This document shows positions 8,573-16,131 of a DNA stretch of 64,000 nt, piece by piece. This stretch comes from CAUJIW01 sp963205175 (GTDB lineage: Bacteria > Pseudomonadota > Alphaproteobacteria > Sphingomonadales > Sphingomonadaceae). The stretch is from assembly GCA_041060555.1 (NCBI GenBank), contig JBEUDS010000017.1; one strand, written 5' to 3'. Made by a program: the position numbers and the translations under genes. The notes below the pieces were generated by a model. The model did not search any database, was not told the origin of the DNA, and saw nothing but the letters and a program-made list of their open reading frames with translations. Numbering within the stretch: position 1 is the first letter of the stretch; each line of letters starts with the position of its first letter.

Positions 8573-11305
8573 ATGACCATACGTCGGTTCTCCTCACGGA
8601 CCCATCGTCTCGATCAGACAATCCTGCTTGAGCATCTCAAGGGCGCCCGCAGCTACAAGCGGATCGCCGGCTACTTTACCAGTTCGCTCTTCGAGGTGGC
8701 AGGTGAGTTGCTGGATCACATCCCCGAGGTGAAAATCGTCTGCAACGTCGACATTCACCCCGACGATCTGAAGGTCGCAAAGCTGCGCGAAGCCAAGATG
8801 ATCGGGCGCTGGAATGAACGTGCGCTGGAAGCAGAGGCCCTTTTGAACCGCGAGCGGTACCGTCGACTCGACACATTTCTGCAAAAGCACGGCCAAGCGG
8901 TTCGGGTCGCCCCCGATAACGTCTGTGGGTTCCTGCATGGCAAGGCCGGCGTGATCGAGTGCGCGGACGGCAGAAAGCTGGGCTTTATAGGGTCCATGAA
9001 TGAGACCAGCAGCGGCTGGCAGCGTCACTATGAAATCCTGTGGGAGGACTCGTCCCCCGAGGGCGTTGCCTGGATTGAGGAAGAGTTCGACTTCCTCTGG
9101 AGAGCGGCAAAGGAATTGCCGCGCGCAGTGATCCGCGAGGTGCATCGGCGCGGCTATCGCCGTGAAGTGTTGTTCGACGAACTTGATGACCCAGAGGATA
9201 TCGCCCCGGCCGCCCTTATAGAGTCGCCGCTCTATCGAGAGGGCTTTTCGCTCCAGCCGTGGCAGCAAGGCTTTTTGACCGAGTGCCTTCGCCACTACTC
9301 CAACCATGGCATCGTACGCCTTCTTCTTGCCGATGAGGTCGGTCTCGGGAAGACGCTCTCGCTCGGCACTGCGGCGCTGGCCCTTTGCCTACTCCAGGAC
9401 AAGGATAGTGGGGGGCAAAAGCCTGTCGTGATTTTCGCACCGGCCACGCTCTGCGAGCAGTGGCAAACCGAGATGATCGACAAGCTCGGGATACCGTGCG
9501 CGAGATGGGAGACGCAAAAGAAAGTCTGGCTCGATCACGATGATCGGGTGATTTCTCCTGCAGGGCGAGAGCAGATTGCGCGCTGCCCACTGCGGATCGG
9601 CATCGTGTCCACGGGTCTGATGATGCGCGACAGCCTCGAAAAACAGCATCTTCTGGGTCTGCGCTTCGCGTTGGTTATCCTCGATGAAGCGCACAAAGCG
9701 CGAAGCCGACAAGGCTTCGGGCGGGATGCGGGCACTCCTAACGAGCTTCTAGCTTTTGCCAAGGCCGTCGCGGAGCGAAGCGACCATGTGCTTCTCGGAA
9801 CTGCTACCCCAATCCAGACACGATCGGAGGATCTTTGGGATCTGATGCGCATCCTCCATCAGGGGAAGGGGCGCTTTGTGCTTGGCAACGATTTTGCTAG
9901 GTGGCACCAGCCTGACGCGGTTCTTCCCATTATTTCCGGGAAAACTGAAATTGTTGAACCCGATAAAGGGTGGGAGCTTCTTCGATCACCATTGCCCGTC
10001 GTCAACTCAACGGATGAGCCGAGAGCGAGAAGGCTTTTCAGCGCTATCCGGCAGGATCTTGGCCTTCCAGAAAGGCAGACCGAGTGCGGCGCAGCACTGA
10101 TAGATCTGTCGGATGACACTCGGGAGATCTTTGAGGAGGAGCTGGAGCGCGAAATGTCCGGCGCCACGTTTTTCCAGCGCGAGAACCCGTTCATACGCCA
10201 CATCGTATTGCGAAAGCGAGCCGACCTCGAAGATGCCGGGCTCCTCCCTCGGATTGGCGTCGATCTGCATCCTGACCGGCAATTCATTCGGGACATCCAG
10301 CGCTTTGATGCCCTGTTCGAAGGAAAGGCGCTTCGTACAAATGATGATTTCCGGGAAGCCTACCGAGAGGCTAGGGCTTTCGGAAAAGCTCTCTCGCGGA
10401 GAGGCAAGGGCAGCGGGTTCATGAAGAACCTCATGGAGCAACGGATTTGCTCCAGTATCGCTGCGGGGCTTAACACAGCTAAAACGCTCCTATCGGGCCG
10501 CACAGTCGAGGAGGAGACTGAAGAACAAGTCATTGAGCTCGCAGTCGAAAGCTCGGACGAGAAGATAGCTTTGGAGCGGCTCATCGAACGCTTGGAGCGG
10601 ATGCAAAGCGATCCAAAGCTTCAAGCCGTAACCCATTTCTTGGACCGCGAGAAATGGCTCGACCATGGAGTGATAATTTTTAGCCAATATTACGACACAG
10701 CGAAATGGGTGGCTGACGAGTTGGCGGGTAGATATCCAGACCTAGCAATCGGGCTCTATGCCGGCGCATCGCGCAGTCGCCTGTATCAGAAGGAAGAAAG
10801 CGTCAGCATTGAACGCGAGACGTTAAAGAAGATGGTCGCCGAGCATGAGATCAAAATCATGGTCGCAACCGATGCCGCTTGCGAAGGCCTTAATCTTCAA
10901 ACGTTGGGCACGCTCATCAACATAGACTTGCCCTGGAACCCGACACGCCTTGAACAGCGCATCGGCCGTATCAAGCGTTTTGGCCAAGCCCGCGAGAAAG
11001 TCGATATGCTTAATCTCGTGAATGAGCAGACCGTCGACGAAAAGGTTTACGACCGGCTATCAGAACGTATGCGCGACCGTTTCAACCTGTTTGGTTCGTT
11101 GCCGGACACGATCAAAGATGAGTGGATCGAAGACATTGAAACATTGGGCGAGAAGATGGACGAGTACATCAACGCACAGCGGGAGGCCACCGGCTTTGAT
11201 CTTCGATACAAGGCGACCGCAGAACCTACGGATAAGGACTGGCGGGACTGCACAGAAGTCTTATCTCGACGTGATTTCGCCCAATTGATGAGGACCGGCT
11301 GGTAG
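8573..11305 (+). CDS. PLD-like/SNF2 helicase of the anti-phage operon
   Basis: A 910-aa protein in two parts. Residues 1-180 form a phospholipase-D-like domain with one HKD-type motif: H122, K124 and GSMN at 140-143. The usual Asp of the motif is Glu129. From residue 235 there is an SF2/SNF2 helicase with Walker A GLGKT (K260), DEAH (371-374) and motif VI QRIGR (795-799). PLD-helicase fusions act as nuclease-translocases in several defence systems, so this is the likely restriction effector paired with the DUF1156 methylase. It has its own GGGAGGG Shine-Dalgarno sequence. A single HKD motif suggests dimerisation. Confidence 0.85.
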   Translation: MTIRRFSSRTHRLDQTILLEHLKGARSYKRIAGYFTSSLFEVAGELLDHIPEVKIVCNVDIHPDDLKVAKLREAKMIGRWNERALEAEALLNRERYRRLDTFLQKHGQAVRVAPDNVCGFLHGKAGVIECADGRKLGFIGSMNETSSGWQRHYEILWEDSSPEGVAWIEEEFDFLWRAAKELPRAVIREVHRRGYRREVLFDELDDPEDIAPAALIESPLYREGFSLQPWQQGFLTECLRHYSNHGIVRLLLADEVGLGKTLSLGTAALALCLLQDKDSGGQKPVVIFAPATLCEQWQTEMIDKLGIPCARWETQKKVWLDHDDRVISPAGREQIARCPLRIGIVSTGLMMRDSLEKQHLLGLRFALVILDEAHKARSRQGFGRDAGTPNELLAFAKAVAERSDHVLLGTATPIQTRSEDLWDLMRILHQGKGRFVLGNDFARWHQPDAVLPIISGKTEIVEPDKGWELLRSPLPVVNSTDEPRARRLFSAIRQDLGLPERQTECGAALIDLSDDTREIFEEELEREMSGATFFQRENPFIRHIVLRKRADLEDAGLLPRIGVDLHPDRQFIRDIQRFDALFEGKALRTNDDFREAYREARAFGKALSRRGKGSGFMKNLMEQRICSSIAAGLNTAKTLLSGRTVEEETEEQVIELAVESSDEKIALERLIERLERMQSDPKLQAVTHFLDREKWLDHGVIIFSQYYDTAKWVADELAGRYPDLAIGLYAGASRSRLYQKEESVSIERETLKKMVAEHEIKIMVATDAACEGLNLQTLGTLINIDLPWNPTRLEQRIGRIKRFGQAREKVDMLNLVNEQTVDEKVYDRLSERMRDRFNLFGSLPDTIKDEWIEDIETLGEKMDEYINAQREATGFDLRYKATAEPTDKDWRDCTEVLSRRDFAQLMRTGW

Positions 11306-11307
11306 CA

Positions 11308-12360
11308 TTAGTAGCTGGCGGAGGTTTGCGCGAGCCACCCCTTGTTCTGCAAGGTCTGAAGGGCGATACCGATCTGGCGCGGCGAAAACCGCTTCTTCCG
11401 CTCGTTCCACGCATAAACCTTGGCCATCGCATCCTCCGCGCTGACAGCGTTCTCGCGAGTCGTCACCCAGTGTACAGTTGCGAGGAGTTCCAGGCCGAAC
11501 GGCGTCTCGAACCCCTCCACGAGCTCAGCCACACGATCAAAGCGAGCAGCCGTATCTTGCTTGTCCGACAAGAAGGACTCCGCATCCTTCACCGCTCCTG
11601 GGACCAGTTCGAGCTGCTTGTCGGGCGCATCACCACCATCGGCGTATCCCGACACAAGGTGTCCTTCGACCGCGCGAAGGACGTGTCGCAGGTTCTCGGC
11701 GTAAGGACCATACGGAGCCTTCGCATACTTGAGGCGGAGTGGCTCGCCTGCTTCCTGCATGAAATACATGAGCTTATGCACTTCAAGGAGCGTCACAAAC
11801 GGGTCCATCAATCCGCCAAGATAGCGGTTCATCAGAACCACCAGTGCGGCTCGTCCGGGACTCATGGTTGGAACTTCCCGCGACTTCGTTGTGACCGGCG
11901 CACTATTCGGCTCGAAGACAATGACTTCCAGGTCCGGCAGGTCGCGCAGCGCGGCTTCGATCCGGGGACGAACGTCTTCCCAGTTCAGGCCGCCAAGACC
12001 GCTCCCAAGCGGCGGAATGGCGATCGATCGGATGCCACGCTGCCGAAGCTCTTCTGCCAGGGCAACAAGCCCGGCGTCGATATCCTCCATCCGACTTTTC
12101 CCGCGCCAATGCCGCTTCGTCGGGAAATTGATGATGTACTTGGGGTTCGTCAGCGTATGGGTCTCGAACACAAACATCTTACCCGGCTGAACTTCGTCGC
12201 GCTTGCAGGCCGCTTCATATACTTTGAAGTTTGCTGGAAATGCATTCTTAAACTGGAGGGCGATGCCACGACCCATGATGCCGACACAGTTCACCGTGTT
12301 GACGATCGCTTCTGCGTCCGCCCTCAAGATGTCTCCTGTCGTATATCTGATCATGGTCAT
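11308..12360 (-). CDS. darG: DarG, macrodomain DNA ADP-ribose glycohydrolase antitoxin
   Basis: A 350-aa protein. Residues 1-155 are a macrodomain with N22/N24 of the ADP-ribose pocket, the GIMGRGIALQ loop, and K82, which aligns with the catalytic lysine known in DarG. The C-terminal 190 residues match the second DarG domain that binds and blocks DarT. It removes ADP-ribose from thymidine bases in DNA and so reverses DarT. It lies 7 bp downstream of darT, the standard order. It ends 2 bp from the end of the converging helicase gene, with no room for a separate terminator. Confidence 0.9.
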   Translation of the reverse strand: MTMIRYTTGDILRADAEAIVNTVNCVGIMGRGIALQFKNAFPANFKVYEAACKRDEVQPGKMFVFETHTLTNPKYIINFPTKRHWRGKSRMEDIDAGLVALAEELRQRGIRSIAIPPLGSGLGGLNWEDVRPRIEAALRDLPDLEVIVFEPNSAPVTTKSREVPTMSPGRAALVVLMNRYLGGLMDPFVTLLEVHKLMYFMQEAGEPLRLKYAKAPYGPYAENLRHVLRAVEGHLVSGYADGGDAPDKQLELVPGAVKDAESFLSDKQDTAARFDRVAELVEGFETPFGLELLATVHWVTTRENAVSAEDAMAKVYAWNERKKRFSPRQIGIALQTLQNKGWLAQTSASY

Positions 12361-12367
12361 CCTCCCC

Positions 12368-13003
12368 TTAATAGTACCATTCTCGTTTTACTTTGACTTG
12401 TGGTCTGTGCTGACTCTTGCCGAACGCTGCCATTGCACGAGCACCGACTTGTTCTGAATGTACACCGATCCCCCGAACAAGCTCCCAAGGAAAGCTCTCA
12501 TGCATGAGAAACTCTGCCATTTTGTGGTCGCGACAAGAAACCCAGTTTCTTGCATTGATCGCGTCCCAATTTACCTGATCGAGTTTTGATAGATCATTGT
12601 AGAAATCAGCTGCGCGGTTGGCGGCATTTATGTCAGTGAATGCCCAGCGACGATTATTTGCTGTTGCCCAATCTACAACTTCGCGCATGTCCGCGACGAG
12701 GTGAACGACCGGACCCTGCCCATCCCTGTATGCCACGTTCGGATGGTTTCGCCGTGAAATCACATAGAGCATCACGGACCGCGGACACAGATAGAACGGA
12801 ACATAATCGCCCACGCAAGTCCCGGCATGGCACTCCACTGGTAGAACAAGGCGGTCAGCCTTGATCTCATTGTTCCCGATCACCGCCGCTCCCTGCCGCT
12901 TGACCATCACGGCGTCAGGCCACAGGCAACCGTCCGCGACAATCGACGCGAGGTTGTCGACATGGACTATGTGGTAAATCCTTGGCCGGTCAGGTATCGG
13001 CAT
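12368..13003 (-). CDS. darT: DarT, DNA ADP-ribosyltransferase toxin
   Basis: A 211-aa DUF4433 protein. The NAD-binding N-terminus IYHIVHVDNL, the YVPFYLCPRS segment and the catalytic glutamate in AEFLMHESFPW (E164) are all present, so the toxin looks active. DarT transfers ADP-ribose from NAD+ to thymidine in single-stranded DNA, blocking replication. DarTG pairs are proven anti-phage modules in other bacteria. It is coupled to darG (7-bp gap) and preceded by a small HTH gene (21-bp gap). The operon is slightly richer in AT than the neighbouring prophage genes. Confidence 0.92.
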   Translation of the reverse strand: MPIPDRPRIYHIVHVDNLASIVADGCLWPDAVMVKRQGAAVIGNNEIKADRLVLPVECHAGTCVGDYVPFYLCPRSVMLYVISRRNHPNVAYRDGQGPVVHLVADMREVVDWATANNRRWAFTDINAANRAADFYNDLSKLDQVNWDAINARNWVSCRDHKMAEFLMHESFPWELVRGIGVHSEQVGARAMAAFGKSQHRPQVKVKREWYY

Positions 13004-13024
13004 GATTAAGCAGTCAATCTCACA

Positions 13025-13243
13025 TCATTCACCTTCGCTCGTCGATTTCGCGGCAACGGCTGGTGAATCTTCCGCTGCCATCCCGTCCATGACCCAGCGA
13101 TCAACCTCGCTCAGTTTGAATTTCCAAAGCCGCCCAACACGCTGAGCGGGCAAGCTCTTAGCCTCGATCCAGCGGTACACCGTGTCCTTCGCGACCCCCA
13201 GGTGGGCGGCCACTTGATCAACGGAAACCCATGGTTCAGTCAT
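13025..13243 (-). CDS. Excisionase-like helix-turn-helix protein upstream of darTG
   Basis: A 72-aa protein whose fold is the excisionase/MerR-type HTH: VDQVAAHLGVAKDTVYRWI, a GRLWKF wing, then a short helix and an Ala/Ser-rich tail. The ATG at 13243 starts the domain (MTEPW); longer upstream readings have no family likeness. It lies 21 bp before darT on the same strand and probably regulates the toxin operon. A true excisionase role is also possible, since it sits at the boundary between island and prophage. Confidence 0.75.
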   Translation of the reverse strand: MTEPWVSVDQVAAHLGVAKDTVYRWIEAKSLPAQRVGRLWKFKLSEVDRWVMDGMAAEDSPAVAAKSTSEGE

Positions 13244-13378
13244 CCCACCGCCATCCTCGCTGACCCGTGTATACAGGCTTGACTCGGCAAAAGTCGATGA
13301 AACTCGTATAGCATGACCTCGTGTTCCCCTAAAGTTCTTTCTCGCCAGCCAGCGCATTCGATCTGTCGTCATGCAGAA

Positions 13379-13630
13379 TCACCGGCACGCCCGAGCCTGG
13401 TCCCGCATAACGCTGTAGTTGGCGAGCATTTCGGCGATAGCCGACCCCTCTGGCAACAGATCGAGCTCGTCGGCTGCGCGTGCCTGGAACTCGCGGCTAT
13501 ACTCGACAACCGGTGGGCAGACGGTGGCCATGCGAGGTTCAGAAGTGGCCGTTGCGCAGGCGGTCAGCGAAATCGTCGCGATCGCGAGGACGCCGAGCTG
13601 CCGCATCGAGCATCTGGCGTTGGACGTCAT
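13379..13630 (-). CDS. Outer-membrane spanin-like lipoprotein (Rz1-like)
   Basis: An 83-aa protein with a hydrophobic signal followed by lipobox LTAC (Cys25 from ATG 13630), then a short hydrophilic domain. ATG 13630 is preceded by GGAGAAGG at good spacing. The first 92 bases overlap the end of the inner-membrane spanin gene in another frame, the overlapping Rz/Rz1 arrangement. It would be exported, lipidated and anchored in the outer membrane, and with its partner disrupt that membrane in the last step of lysis. The family is very divergent, so the call rests on architecture. Confidence 0.65.
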   Translation of the reverse strand: MTSNARCSMRQLGVLAIATISLTACATATSEPRMATVCPPVVEYSREFQARAADELDLLPEGSAIAEMLANYSVMRDQARACR

Positions 13631-13796
13631 TGACCTTCTCCGAGGTTTCGAGGCGTTCGGCGAGCCGGCCAGCACGCTCGCCGGAGCGCCGGAGCGTGAG
13701 CAGGAACAGGAGCACCGCGAGTGCGATGGCGCCGTAGCGTAGGGCCGCTCGCATCCACGGGGCGGCGGCGATCCCGGTGAACAGAGCGGCGATCAT
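13539..13796 (-). CDS. Inner-membrane spanin-like protein (Rz-like)
   Basis: An 85-aa protein with one N-terminal membrane segment (about residues 18-37, GAIALAVLLFLLTL) and a charged, helical periplasmic tail with coiled-coil character (ERAGRLAERLETSEKVND). Its ATG overlaps the endolysin stop as ATGA. Its 3' third overlaps the lipoprotein gene. Type II membrane topology plus coiled coil fits the inner spanin subunit, which would span the periplasm to contact the lipoprotein. Confidence 0.65.
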   Translation of the reverse strand: MIAALFTGIAAAPWMRAALRYGAIALAVLLFLLTLRRSGERAGRLAERLETSEKVNDVQRQMLDAAARRPRDRDDFADRLRNGHF

Positions 13797-14467
13797 CGAC
13801 GCCCCCGCTTCCAGTCGTCGATGCGGGCGTAGATCGTCACGGCAAGGCCCGCGAGCGCCACGACGATGAACACCCAGCGCAAGGTGTCGAGATAGGGCAC
13901 AAGCGGCAGGATCGCGGTCTGGGTCTCCGCCAGGACGTTCTGCGCCACCTCGACGCCAGCGGCGCCAAGCGTCGCCACGCCTGCTGCGCCGCTGCCCTTC
14001 ATCGTGCGGCTGTCGGCCAAGACCTCCCGCACGGGTGCCGTTTCCGCGGCGAACGCCGTCGCGCGCACCGGGAAACGCTCGCCCCATTGCCGAGCCGGGC
14101 CGAGATCGATGTGCATGAAGCCCGAGCGCGGATAGTAGCCAAAGCCAAGGAAGCCGACGGCTCGGGCGGCAGCCTCGAAGGCGACCGGATCGTGGTTGGC
14201 CATGGCGATGTCGAAGGCCGTGCCGTCCATGTGCTTCGAGCGCGGCGCGCCGCCGACGGCCCGGTTGTGCGCCGGACTGCGGTAGGCCGAACGGACGATG
14301 AGCGGCTTGCCAAGTCGGTCGCGCAGCGCCTGGAGCTTGTCGAGCGCTTCTTCGTTGATCCGCAGGGAGCCGCTGCCCCGGCAGGCGATCTCGGCGGGGG
14401 AGAAATTCTTCCAGCGCCATGAGCGCTCGGGCACGTCGCGCCAGTGTTTGTAGGTCATTGTCGTCAT
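13793..14467 (-). CDS. M15-family peptidase endolysin with C-terminal membrane segment
   Basis: A 224-aa protein. Residues 15-125 are a peptidase M15 (D-Ala-D-Ala carboxypeptidase-like) domain with zinc ligands H79 and D86 in SKHMDGTAFD and H119 in GFMHID. It would cut peptidoglycan cross-links. After a 70-residue linker there is a transmembrane segment near residues 197-216, then a basic tail. A C-terminal anchor is unusual for a soluble lysin and suggests membrane-tethered storage. GGAGA lies 9-13 bases upstream of ATG 14467. The gene follows the holin candidate and overlaps the inner spanin gene. Confidence 0.85.
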   Translation of the reverse strand: MTTMTYKHWRDVPERSWRWKNFSPAEIACRGSGSLRINEEALDKLQALRDRLGKPLIVRSAYRSPAHNRAVGGAPRSKHMDGTAFDIAMANHDPVAFEAAARAVGFLGFGYYPRSGFMHIDLGPARQWGERFPVRATAFAAETAPVREVLADSRTMKGSGAAGVATLGAAGVEVAQNVLAETQTAILPLVPYLDTLRWVFIVVALAGLAVTIYARIDDWKRGRR

Positions 14468-14484
14468 CGCAGGTCTCCAGGCAC

Positions 14485-14514
14485 AAAAAAGCCCGCTCCT
14501 CGACGAGGGCGGGC
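14485..14514 (-). terminator. Intrinsic terminator between holin and endolysin genes
   Basis: On the minus strand a GCCCGC/GCGGGC stem is stacked on a CCTC/GAGG stem with a 3-nt loop, and six T residues follow directly (14490-14485). It would reduce read-through from the tail operon into the lysis genes. Partial read-through or antitermination may therefore set lysis timing. Confidence 0.75.
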
Positions 14515-14541
14515 GGTGGTCTGACGGGGCGGGCGGATGGG

Positions 14542-14832
14542 TTAAGGCGTCGGTCCGAAGAGCTTCAGTTTGATGGCGATGCCGGCCATCAAGGCGAGCA
14601 GGACGCCGGTGGTGATCAGCCGCACGGCGGTCTGGACCGCCGTCTGTTTGGCGAGGCGGAAACCCGCGAGCAACGAGCGAAGATCGCGGATGTCCTCGGC
14701 GGCATCCTCACCATCGAGGCCGACCTCATGCAGGGCGCGCCGCGCACCCGTCTCGGCAGCCCGCTCCAGCAGGGCTTCAAACTCGGCGGCCGGCAACGCG
14801 ATCAGCGCCCCGCTGTCTGGTTCCTTGTCCAT
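14542..14832 (-). CDS. DUF6127-like membrane protein, holin candidate
   Basis: A 96-aa protein with an acidic helical N-terminus (FEALLERAAETGARRAL) and one hydrophobic segment near residues 72-90 (LITTGVLLALMAGIAIKL), ending in a short basic/proline tail. It resembles DUF6127 proteins, which sit beside phage endolysins. Size, single membrane span and position immediately before the M15 endolysin suggest a holin or lysis-timing role. No holin activity is established for the family as far as I know. Confidence 0.65.
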   Translation of the reverse strand: MDKEPDSGALIALPAAEFEALLERAAETGARRALHEVGLDGEDAAEDIRDLRSLLAGFRLAKQTAVQTAVRLITTGVLLALMAGIAIKLKLFGPTP

Positions 14833-14850
14833 GACTCAATCCGGGAGTGA

Positions 14851-16131
14851 TCAGAGGACCAGCGAGCCGGCCAGCGTGAACCCGATCCCGGCGAGCGTGG
14901 CGTCGGGTGCCGATGGCGCGACCACGCTGAGCACCTGGCCGGGCTCCAGCACGGTTTCGCTGGCGGCGATGAAGGTGGCGCTCGTGGCGGCGGCAGCGAA
15001 GCGCATGGTGGCGCTGCTCACGCCATCGACCCGGATGTCGAATTCCGTCTGGGCGGTTGCCGCGGCCTCGGCGCTGGCATGGCTGCCGGCAAGATCAATC
15101 TTCAGCCGGGTGCGTCGCGCCACCGGGACCCGTGCGATCACCTCGTCCGCTGCCGGCTGCCCGGCCTTGTAGCCGCTGATGTCGGCCGGGGGATCGGCCG
15201 CATCCGCGGTCTCGACAACCTCGATCGCAAGCCACGTGCGCTCGAGGCCACGCAGCTCCCCGGCAGTGCCGACATAGACCGCCAGCTCGAACCAATCGCC
15301 CGCCGATACCGGAAGAACCGCGCTCGACAGGTTGCGCATCTGGTTGGAGTAGCCGCTGTCGCCGCGCACGATGAAGGACCCGCCGCCCAGCACGCTGTTG
15401 CCGTTCTTGCGTACCTCGACCAGCTGACTGGTCGGCGAGGTCTGCCACTCGATGTTGCCGATAATCCGTACCTTCGTCACCCCGGCTGGAATGGTCAGGC
15501 GGGAGGGCTGGCCGGCATCCCAGAATGCGTCGCTGTCGTACTCGGCGCTTTGCCAGGGCACGGCGACGTAGACGTTGGTCGTCGCGACGCTGAAATTGGT
15601 CGAGCGTCGCAGCAGCGCGCCCCGGAAGGGCAACAGAGCGCGGTTGAAGATGCCGACGCCTGTGGCGCCCCACGCAGCGCCATCGAACTGGAGGACGTCG
15701 CCGTTGGCGGCGCCGGCGATGGAGACGTCGATGAGATCGCCCAATGCACCAGCGCCACCGCCGACCCCGAAGAGATCGCTGCCATTGCCCTGAACCAGCA
15801 CCGTCGCGCTAGGGGCGATGACGACCTCTGCGCCGGAGCCCGCATATTTGGCGCGAACGTCCTGGCCGCCATTGGTGGCGTTTCGGATCGCGAGCCGCCG
15901 GTGATTGGCGGGCAGCGTCAGGGTCCGCGATGCCGTCAGCGTACCGGTGAGGATGATGAGGCCGTTACGGTTGGCTTGGGTGCCAGTCAGCGTCAGGTTG
16001 GCGTCGGCCATCGCTACCGACAGTGCCTGGTTCATAGCGTTGTCGAGGGCATCGACCGCGTCGTTGATCGTTACCTCTTTCTGGTTCTGGGCGGCCGCGA
16101 CATGGGTCACGGCCAGATTGGGGCTGGGCAT
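14851..16131 (-). CDS. Tail fibre/receptor-binding-like protein
   Basis: A 426-aa protein. The N-terminus (PNLAVTHVAAAQNQKEVTIND) resembles the DUF2793-type attachment region of alphaproteobacterial phage fibres. The remainder is low-complexity, beta-rich sequence with Gly/Ala/Thr repeats. The start overlaps the stop of the J-like gene by 1 bp. Position downstream of the host-specificity protein supports a role in adsorption. The C-terminal half has no recognisable domain and is the part expected to vary between hosts. Confidence 0.65.
   Translation of the reverse strand: MPSPNLAVTHVAAAQNQKEVTINDAVDALDNAMNQALSVAMADANLTLTGTQANRNGLIILTGTLTASRTLTLPANHRRLAIRNATNGGQDVRAKYAGSGAEVVIAPSATVLVQGNGSDLFGVGGGAGALGDLIDVSIAGAANGDVLQFDGAAWGATGVGIFNRALLPFRGALLRRSTNFSVATTNVYVAVPWQSAEYDSDAFWDAGQPSRLTIPAGVTKVRIIGNIEWQTSPTSQLVEVRKNGNSVLGGGSFIVRGDSGYSNQMRNLSSAVLPVSAGDWFELAVYVGTAGELRGLERTWLAIEVVETADAADPPADISGYKAGQPAADEVIARVPVARRTRLKIDLAGSHASAEAAATAQTEFDIRVDGVSSATMRFAAAATSATFIAASETVLEPGQVLSVVAPSAPDATLAGIGFTLAGSLVL

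Noticed and set aside
11326..12396. 356-aa open frame antisense to darG
   Set aside because: It mirrors the darG coding sequence, has no family likeness, and the darG macrodomain motifs lie on the other strand.
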